In this document: positions 56,412-64,000 of the stretch, in pieces | Numbering within the stretch: the stretch's first letter is position 1 | Layout of the letters: each line of letters starts with the position of its first letter | The notes under the pieces: generated by a model | What the model saw: the letters and a program-made list of their open reading frames with translations, nothing else | What the model was told of the DNA's origin: nothing | Database searches by the model: none | From: Anastatus disparis | Taxonomy: Eukaryota > Arthropoda > Insecta > Hymenoptera > Eupelmidae | Reading direction: 5' to 3' | Assembly: GCA_017163975.1 (NCBI GenBank) | Contig: JAFFSR010000248.1 | Coordinates: forward strand, 682,001-746,000 | Length of the DNA: 64,000 bases | Translations under genes and position numbers: made by a program

Positions 56412-57075
56412 GAAAAAAATCTTGTTCGTGAATAATCGGATTGGGACACCGCCTTCGGGTGTTTTCGCGCGCATGGAGGTGGTGCGCATCTGGCATGGTG
56501 GGGAGAGAATAGGTAAAAGTCGCGTGTCTCTACGAAAAAGGAGTAGTAGTATTTTTGACATCGACGTCTCTACATCGGCTCCTGATTTCTTCGAGTGGCT
56601 TGTGCAGTGGTAGGGGTGCCCCGAGTGCTTGAGTGCGCGATCGCGTGGCGTCGGTACAGGCGTTCCCGCGACTCACGTTTACAGTGCGCGTCTTATTATC
56701 AGCGGGCGTTCCCACGCTTTTCGTTGCAGTGCGCGTCTTATTATCAGCGGGCGTTCCCGCGCTTTTCGTTACAGTGCGCGTCTTATTATCAGCGGGCGTT
56801 CCCGCGCTTTTCGTTACAGTGCGCGTCTTATTATCAGCGGGCGTTCCCGCGCTTTTCGGTTTCAGTGCACGTCATAGTACAAGCGAGCGTTCCCGCGCGT
56901 TCCATGACGATACCCATCGTCTACCGTTGGCTCTAAATGAACGGTAAGCGGGCTGCTCCCGCAATTTCCAAGGCCGTTTTGCGCCGTATACGTGTTAAGT
57001 TATCTTATAACCTTGTTCATGTAAGTTATAAAGTAAAATAAATGTCATTATAATAAATACATATCGCCCAAATTT
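56412..57075. other. GC-rich island
   Basis: Abrupt change to GC-rich DNA (TTCGGGTGTTTTCGCGCGCATGG near 56455), with AATAAA at 57038-57043 near the far side. It could be an LTR or promoter of a retroelement, since it follows a gag-like gene, or a small CpG island. No second copy is in the window to prove an LTR. Confidence 0.4.
56651..56905. repeat. 45-bp GC-rich tandem repeat
   Basis: Four near-perfect units starting CAGTGCGCGTCTTATTATCA at 56682, 56727, 56772 and 56817, with degenerate half-units on each side. The period is divisible by three, so all plus-strand frames stay open; these are not evidence of genes. Confidence 0.93.
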
Positions 57076-58342
57076 CTGTTACCCCTTCCTTCGGCTTTCC
57101 ACTGAACTCTAGTTTATGTTATGAGTGTTAAGTAACAAATCTAATCCCTTTTTTCTCTTTTTCAGGAATTTTTGCACATTTCATAAGTTTTTGAATCTCT
57201 ATAATTTCATTTTTTTTTATATTCTAGTTCATTTATATTATTTATGTTTTATTGATAAACAATTTGTATAAAATAAGAAAAATCTGTAAGTTTTCAAAAT
57301 GTGGCTTGTAAATTCACAGATTGTCGATTCAAGGGCTCTATCAACTTAAATCAATCAATTTAAATAGTAAGAAACAATCACATTTAAATTAATTGATTTA
57401 ATCAACAACGAATGGTTTTCAAATAAAAATTAAGAAATTTAAATCAATTTATTTAAATCAGTATTAGTCAATAATCAAATAAAATATGTAAAATTATTAT
57501 ATACATTATCTATAATAAGATTTAAAGCTTTAAAATTATATTTATATGCATCTTACTACATATACTTTTATTTTTTTTATTTTTCATTAACAATAAAGAT
57601 CTTGTAAAAGAAATCTAACATTTATAATGATCATTAAACTTATTAATGTATATTAAGTCTTATGTTTTTGTTTATAAATCAATTACTTTTGTCTCTGAAT
57701 TTAAGGTATACAAGCATATATTATCTAATATATATTCGTAAAACTGATTTCATTTCTCAACACGAAAAATATATTTACAAAAAAAAAGAAAGGGAAAGTT
57801 AGATACTTTCATTCAAATGCAACATGAACCAATATTCAAATGAATATTTCAACTTTATAATTTATTTAGAATTCGTATTACAAAAATAAAAGAAAAATCA
57901 TTATAAAAAAGTCTTTATTAAGACTTATAAAAATTTTATTTTACAATTACAATTTATGTAAAGTAAAAAAAAATGATAAACTTTATTATAAGTTCTATAT
58001 GGAATGAAAGAACTATGTTCAATCTTCATTCTAAACTCTAAAATTATTTAGAGTACATATTTGTCAAAATAAAGACAAGCAAAGATCAATTTACGTTTAA
58101 GTTAGATTTATGTTAAACTTACCATACAAATTACAGACAAAAGCAGAAAATTTTGAAAAATTTACTAACTATTATTATATATAAATTAACTGAAATAATA
58201 AAATTTACTTTTCAACTTTATAAATAATAAAATTTACTTTTCAATTATTTCAAATTAATTCAAATTCATATTTAAAATCATACAAAAATATTCAACATAA
58301 TAAAATCATACACTTTTATTTAGTCCTGGTGAAAGCCAGGAC

Positions 58343-58942
58343 TTAACAATCATATACTTTACACATTGTAGTGGTAATTTCGCCAACAATACATTGTAAT
58401 GCATCTAATGCTTTATTTTTCAATCTATCAAGCGTTAATTTATTTTTATCTATAGGTGAAATATTAAACATTGCATAAAGTGAATCTAAATTTTTTGCAT
58501 TTTGACTTGTAGATATGAAGTTCTCAGAGTTTTGTAAACTTGCTAATGATTGATTATTACTTTCGCTGCTTTGAGTCGCAGTAGCTCTCACATCAGATTT
58601 TATATTTTGTTGTGTTTCGAACTCTGATACTATTGACTGGATTCTGTTATAACAAAAGGAACATACTGTGACACCTGATAATAATTCAATATCATTGCAA
58701 GCTACTGCAAATTTTACAGATATATTTTCATCTACTATTTTCAGAAAATTATTCACTGGATTTCTGTGTCTCTTAAAGGGATCACGGCAATAGTTATTTT
58801 GATTACCATAGTTTAATATTGCAGTCTTTATTTTTCTATAACAATTACGATATATTTTTTGCCCTGGGATAATTCTAATATTTATAATTTTTTTAAAACT
58901 TTTACAATCCTGAAGACTTAATACATTTAAATGAATTTTCAC
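58343..58942 (-). CDS. Zinc-module protein, array copy 1, 199 aa
   Basis: The frame starts MKIHLNVLSLQDCKSF just inside the 945-bp arm and reads away from it. It holds one partial and one full copy of the module seen at the N-terminus of the 4-bp-duplication transposase: C-R-D-P-F-x2-H, then LSGVTVCSFCYNRI about 40 residues later; earlier, IIPGQKIYRNCYRKI. No catalytic part follows, so it is probably the truncated 5' end of a related transposase. DNA binding is the likely role of such a domain. It ends in a stop within the unit. Confidence 0.55.
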   Translation of the reverse strand: MKIHLNVLSLQDCKSFKKIINIRIIPGQKIYRNCYRKIKTAILNYGNQNNYCRDPFKRHRNPVNNFLKIVDENISVKFAVACNDIELLSGVTVCSFCYNRIQSIVSEFETQQNIKSDVRATATQSSESNNQSLASLQNSENFISTSQNAKNLDSLYAMFNISPIDKNKLTLDRLKNKALDALQCIVGEITTTMCKVYDC

Positions 58943-58944
58943 AT

Positions 58945-59890
58945 TCAGTCAGGTTATAGGTCAGTTAAGACCAATCTAAAAATCGGCTAGAGTAAGCGTT
59001 CACGGATTTGATACCTTGAGAAATAAAGAATTCTCAAACTGTTATAACTTTTATTCTAAACGACCTAGAGACCTATACTCAAGCATAAAATCAACTTTTT
59101 TTATCTCTCATTTAATAATTCATAGCATGTTGAATCTTTTAAGGTTTTCGCATTTATGAGTAAAAGACGCAACAGCTGGGTCTATTAATTTACTTGTGAA
59201 GCAAAATACTGAATTATGAGAGGTTCAAATAATAATAAAATCGTAGGATACCATTGACCAGGCCTATTTTGCCTCATTTTACATGACTTATAGAAAGTTT
59301 TCTTGTAAGATTTAGTAAATTTGAAGTTGTCCGGCCAGAGTTAAAATGATCTAAATTTTGTAAAAAACGAATATTTTAGATATTTCGCAAACTTTAAACC
59401 TTCGTATCTCCGTCAATTTTGAGCCTTTTTAAAAATTTCAAAATTGAAATTAAAGCTCTCTAAAAGACCAATAAAATGACATTTTGATAATTTGAGAATG
59501 TTTGAATCCAATTGAGTTACAGCTGTTTAAAAATTTTCAAAAATTTCAAAAATCAGTATTTTGTTCTCTGAGTTTTCAGAAGCCTCATTAGAATTTTTTA
59601 AAAATAAGATTACGGATATTTAAAGTTAACATAAAAACGAAGAAATTGCCGCCTGTCGAATAAAAATATGTCAAAAACTCGAGTCTTGGCAGAATTTTGA
59701 AAAAGAGTGAAAAACAGCCGAAAGAAGCGGATATTTGACCTTTGAAAGGCCATTTCTCGGCGAGTTTTGCACTTAGAGGGCTGAAATTTTGCACAGATTT
59801 CTAATTTTAATAATACTAAAACATATCTCAAAATCAGCAAAATCGCTGACCCACGTGCGCACACTTTTTAAAAAAGATGTTATTTTGACC
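58945..59890. repeat. 945-bp repeat arm, array copy 1
   Basis: Reverse complement of 52788-53732, ending GATGTTATTTTGACC at a (TA)n tract. Copy 2 is at about 61651-62594. Confidence 0.85.
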
Positions 59891-59947
<57 letters not shown>

Positions 59948-61047
59948 TATGTTTTATTGATAAACAATTTGTATAAAATAAGAAAAATCTGTAAGTTTTC
60001 AAAATGTGGCTTGTAAATTCACAGATTGTCGATTCAAGGGCTCTCATCAACTTAAATCAATCAATTTAAATAGTAAGAAACAATCACATTTAAATTAATT
60101 GATTTAATCAACAACGAATGGTTTTCAAATATAAAATTAAGAAATTTAAATCAATTTATTTAAATCAGTATTAGTCAATAATCAAATAAAATATGTAAAA
60201 TTATTATATACATTATCTATAATAAGATTTAAAGCTTTAAAATTATATTTATATGCATCTTACCTACATATACTTTTTTTTTTTATTTTTCATTAACAAT
60301 AAAGATCTTGTAAAAGAAATCTAACATTTATAATGATCATTAAACTTATTAATGTATATTAAGTCTTATGTTTTTGTTTATAAATCAATTACTTTTGTCT
60401 CTGAATTTAAGGTATACAAGCATATATTATCTAATATATATTCGTAAAACTGATTTCATTTCTCAACACGAAAAATATATTTACAAAAAAAAAGAAAGGG
60501 AAAGTTAGATACTTTCATTCAAATGCAACATGAACCAATATTCAAATGAATATTTCAACTTTATAATTTATTTAGAATTCGTATTACAAAAATAAAAGAA
60601 AAATCATTATAAAAAAGTCTTTATTAAGACTTATAAAAATTTTATTTTACAATTACAATTTATGTAAAGTAAAAAAAATGATAAACTTTATTATAAGTTC
60701 TATATGGAATGAAAGAACTATGTTCAATCTTCATTCTAAACTCTAAAATTATTTAGAGTACATATTTGTCAAAATAAAGACAAGCAAAGATCAATTTACG
60801 TTTAAGTTAGATTTATGTTAAACTTACCATACAAATTACAGACAAAAGCAGAAAATTTTGAAAAATTTACTAACTATTATTATATATAAATTAACTGAAA
60901 TAATAAAATTTACTTTTCAACTTTATAAATAATAAAATTTACTTTTCAATTATTTCAAATTAATTCAAATTCATATTTAAAATCATACAAAAATATTCAA
61001 CATAATAAAATCATACACTTTTATTTAGTCCTGGTGAAAGCCAGGAC

Positions 61048-61647
61048 TTAACAATCATATACTTTACACATTGTAGTGGTAATTTCGCCAACAATACATT
61101 GTAATGCATCTAATGCTTTATTTTTCAATCTATCAAGCGTTAATTTATTTTTATCTATAGGTGAAATATTAAACATTGCATAAAGTGAATCTAAATTTTT
61201 TGCATTTTGACTTGTAGATATGAAGTTCTCAGAGTTTTGTAAACTTGCTAATGATTGATTATTACTTTCGCTGCTTTGAGTCGCAGTAGCTCTCACATCA
61301 GATTTTATATTTTGTTGTGTTTCGAACTCTGATACTATTGACTGGATTCTGTTATAACAAAAGGAACATACTGTGACACCTGATAATAATTCAATATCAT
61401 TGCAAGCTACTGCAAATTTTACAGATATATTTTCATCTACTATTTTCAGAAAATTATTCACTGGATTTCTGTGTCTCTTAAAGGGATCACGGCAATAGTT
61501 ATTTTGATTACCATAGTTTAATATTGCAGTCTTTATTTTTCTATAACAATTACGATATATTTTTTGCCCTGGGATAATTCTAATATTTATAATTTTTTTA
61601 AAACTTTTACAATCCTGAAGACTTAATACATTTAAATGAATTTTCAC
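61048..61647 (-). CDS. Zinc-module protein, array copy 2, 199 aa
   Basis: Identical in translation to the 58343-58942 copy. Identity over all 199 codons shows the array duplicated very recently. Whether either copy is expressed cannot be seen. Confidence 0.55.
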   Translation of the reverse strand: MKIHLNVLSLQDCKSFKKIINIRIIPGQKIYRNCYRKIKTAILNYGNQNNYCRDPFKRHRNPVNNFLKIVDENISVKFAVACNDIELLSGVTVCSFCYNRIQSIVSEFETQQNIKSDVRATATQSSESNNQSLASLQNSENFISTSQNAKNLDSLYAMFNISPIDKNKLTLDRLKNKALDALQCIVGEITTTMCKVYDC

Positions 61648-62592
61648 ATTCAGTCAGGTTATAGGTCAGTTAAGACCAATCTAAAAATCGGCTAGAGTAA
61701 GCGTTCACGGATTTGATACCTTGAGAAATAAAGAATTCTCAAACTGTTATAACTTTTATTCTAAACGACCTAGAGACCTATACTCAAGCATAAAATCAAC
61801 TTTTTTTATCTCTCATTTAATAATTCATAGCATGTTGAATCTTTTAAGGTTTTCGCATTTATGAGTAAAAGACGCAACAGCTGGGTCTATTAATTTACTT
61901 GTGAAGCAAAATACTGAATTATGAGAGGTTCAAATAATAATAAAATCGTAGGATACCATTGACCAGGCCTATTTTGCCTCATTTTACATGACTTATAGAA
62001 AGTTTTCTTGTAAGATTTAGTAAATTTGAAGTTGTCCGGCCAGAGTTAAAATGATCTAAATTTTGTAAAAACGAATATTTTAGATATTTCGCAAACTTTA
62101 AACCTTCGTATCTCCGTCAATTTTGAGCCTTTTTAAAAATTTCAAAATTGAAATTAAAGCTCTCTAAAAGACCAATAAAATGACATTTTGATAATTTGAG
62201 AATGTTTGAATCCAATTGAGTTACAGCTGTTTAAAAATTTTCAAAAATTTCAAAAATCAGTATTTTGTTCTCTGAGTTTTCAGAAGCCTCATTAGAATTT
62301 TTTAAAAATAAGATTACGGATATTTAAAGTTAACATAAAAACGAAGAAATTGCCGCCTGTCGAATAAAAATATGTCAAAAACTCGAGTCTTGGCAGAATT
62401 TTGAAAAGAGTGAAAAACAGCCGAAAGAAGCGGATATTTGACCTTTGAAAGGCCATTTCTCGGCGAGTTTTGCACTTAGAGGGCTGAAATTTTGCACAGA
62501 TTTCTAATTTTAATAATACTAAAACATATCTCAAAATCAGCAAAATCGCTGACCCACGTGCGCACACTTTTTAAAAAAGATGTTATTTTGAC

Positions 62593-62664
<72 letters not shown>

Positions 62665-63212
62665 TATGTTTTATTGATAAACAATTTGTATAAAATAAGA
62701 AAAATCTGTAAGTTTTCAAAATGTGGCTTGTAAATTCACAGATTGTCGATTCAAGGGCTCTATCAACTTAAATCAATCAATTTAAATAGTAAGAAACAAT
62801 CACATTTAAATTAATTGATTTAATCAACAACGAATGGTTTTCAAATATAAAATTAAGAAATTTAAATCAATTTATTTAAATCAGTATTAGTCAATAATCA
62901 AATAAAATATGTAAAATTATTATATACATTATCTATAATAAGATTTAAAGCTTTAAAATTATATTTATATGCATCTTACTACATATACTTTTATTTTTTT
63001 TATTTTTCATTAACAATAAAGATCTTGTAAAAGAAATCTAACATTTATAATGATCATTAAACTTATTAATGTATATTAAGTCTTATGTTTTTGTTTATAA
63101 ATCAATTACTTTTGTCTCTGAATTTAAGGTATACAAGCATATATTATCTAATATATATTCGTAAAACTGATTTCATTTCTCAACACGAAAAATATATTTA
63201 CAAAAAAAAAGA

Positions 63213-63213
<1 letters not shown>

Positions 63214-63265
<52 letters not shown>

Positions 63266-63518
63266 GGGACATTTCATGTCAACTCGTACGTACTCATAAT
63301 CACAGGCTTTTCTATATAGATGGAACATTTCATGACAACTCTCACACATCTATCCGAGTTCCTTCAGGTTCACATATATGGGACGTTTGATGTCAATTTT
63401 CATTCATGCACACACACGTTAATATACATGGGATTTTTTATGTAAATTTCAACGCGAGCACATACAGGTTTATATATATGGGACATTTCATACCAATGCG
63501 CATGCACACTCATACAGG

Positions 63519-63565
<47 letters not shown>

Positions 63566-63833
63566 GACATTTCATGTCAACTCGTATGTACTCATAAGCT
63601 CAGGCTTTTCTATATATATGGAACATTTCATGACAACTCTCACACACCTATCCGAGTTCCTTCAGGTTTACATATATGGGACGTTTTATGTCAATTTGCA
63701 TTCATGCATACACGCTTTTATATACATGCGACTCTTCATGTCAACTCATGTACGACCTTACAGACAGGTTTTTGCATATGTATATATGGTCTATTTCATA
63801 TTAACTTGCTCACGTTCACCCGCATTTTTTTTC

Positions 63834-63899
<66 letters not shown>

Positions 63900-64000
63900 A
63901 TATTTCATGTCAACTCGCACGTACTGCAAGCACAGGTTTTTCTATATACATATGGGACATTTCATGACAACTTGTACACACCTATCTAAGTACCCTTAGG
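63214..64000. repeat. (TA)n-linked minisatellite, second block
   Basis: Same family as 52080-52787: repeated GGGACATTTCATGTCAACTCG with CAGGTTTATATA and (TA)n runs, continuing to the window edge. Confidence 0.85.

Larger units (their letters stand above)
57236..63213. repeat. 2.7-kb tandem array, about 2.2 copies
   Basis: Units start at TATTATTTATGTTTTATTGATAA near 57236, 59941 and 62660 (period about 2.71 kb). They differ at very few bases. Each full unit has an AT-rich part, a 199-codon minus-strand frame, the 945-bp arm and a closing (TA)n tract. The third copy stops at 63213 in a (TA)n minisatellite. Joining at (TA)n suggests slippage or unequal exchange there. Confidence 0.93.

Noticed and set aside
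56595..56947. Three overlapping plus-strand frames with Arg/Ala/Ser repeats
   Set aside because: The 45-bp repeat is divisible by three, so all frames stay open.

Overview
This is AT-rich eukaryotic, almost certainly arthropod (insect) genomic DNA made nearly entirely of transposable elements. The evidence is a Maverick/Polinton, a mariner-like transposase, a Copia element, a Helitron helicase relic, a non-LTR reverse transcriptase, many palindromic MITEs and long (TA)n tracts. Species cannot be read from the sequence; an insect such as a hymenopteran fits, as a guess. No ordinary host gene, tRNA or rRNA was recognised.

Layout. 1-6.0 kb: MITEs and gene-free AT-rich DNA. 6.0-13.5 kb: a cut-and-paste transposon (copy A, about 560-bp terminal inverted repeats, 4-bp target duplication TATA) with a broken transposase. 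A complete DD41D mariner-like element (9.07-12.84 kb) sits inside it, with an intact transposase and a 1.1-kb minisatellite. 15.1-40.1 kb: a reverse-oriented Copia relic split by three insertions. The largest is a CCCTGGTAG-ended element, which itself received a complete 19,683-bp Polinton (17462-37144, perfect 6-bp duplication GACGGT). 41.1-50.5 kb: a Helitron-type helicase relic split by copy B of the 4-bp-duplication transposon, by a non-LTR element and by a MITE, each of the first two carrying further MITEs. 51.2-64 kb: MITEs, (TA)n minisatellites, an orphan gag-like ORF, a GC-rich island and a 2.7-kb unit tandemly repeated about 2.2 times.

The Polinton is the main system. It carries protein-primed DNA polymerase, integrase with chromodomain, packaging ATPase, adenovirus-type protease, double-jelly-roll major capsid, minor capsid and several small virion-type proteins, nearly all on the minus strand. 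Together these are the parts for self-synthesis, integration and probably particle formation. Twelve frame breaks lie in five of its genes, mostly in homopolymers and without independent nonsense codons, which looks more like base-calling error or very recent decay than old decay. Its right arm carries acidic and unrecognised genes with clear splice signals, which are the least familiar part of the window.

The nesting gives a relative history. Copia came first, then the CCCTGGTAG element, then the Polinton. The Helitron helicase came first, then copy B, then its TTAA and TAA MITEs. Copy A came first, then the DD41D element. Several target duplications are confirmed by reading the interrupted gene across the insertion.
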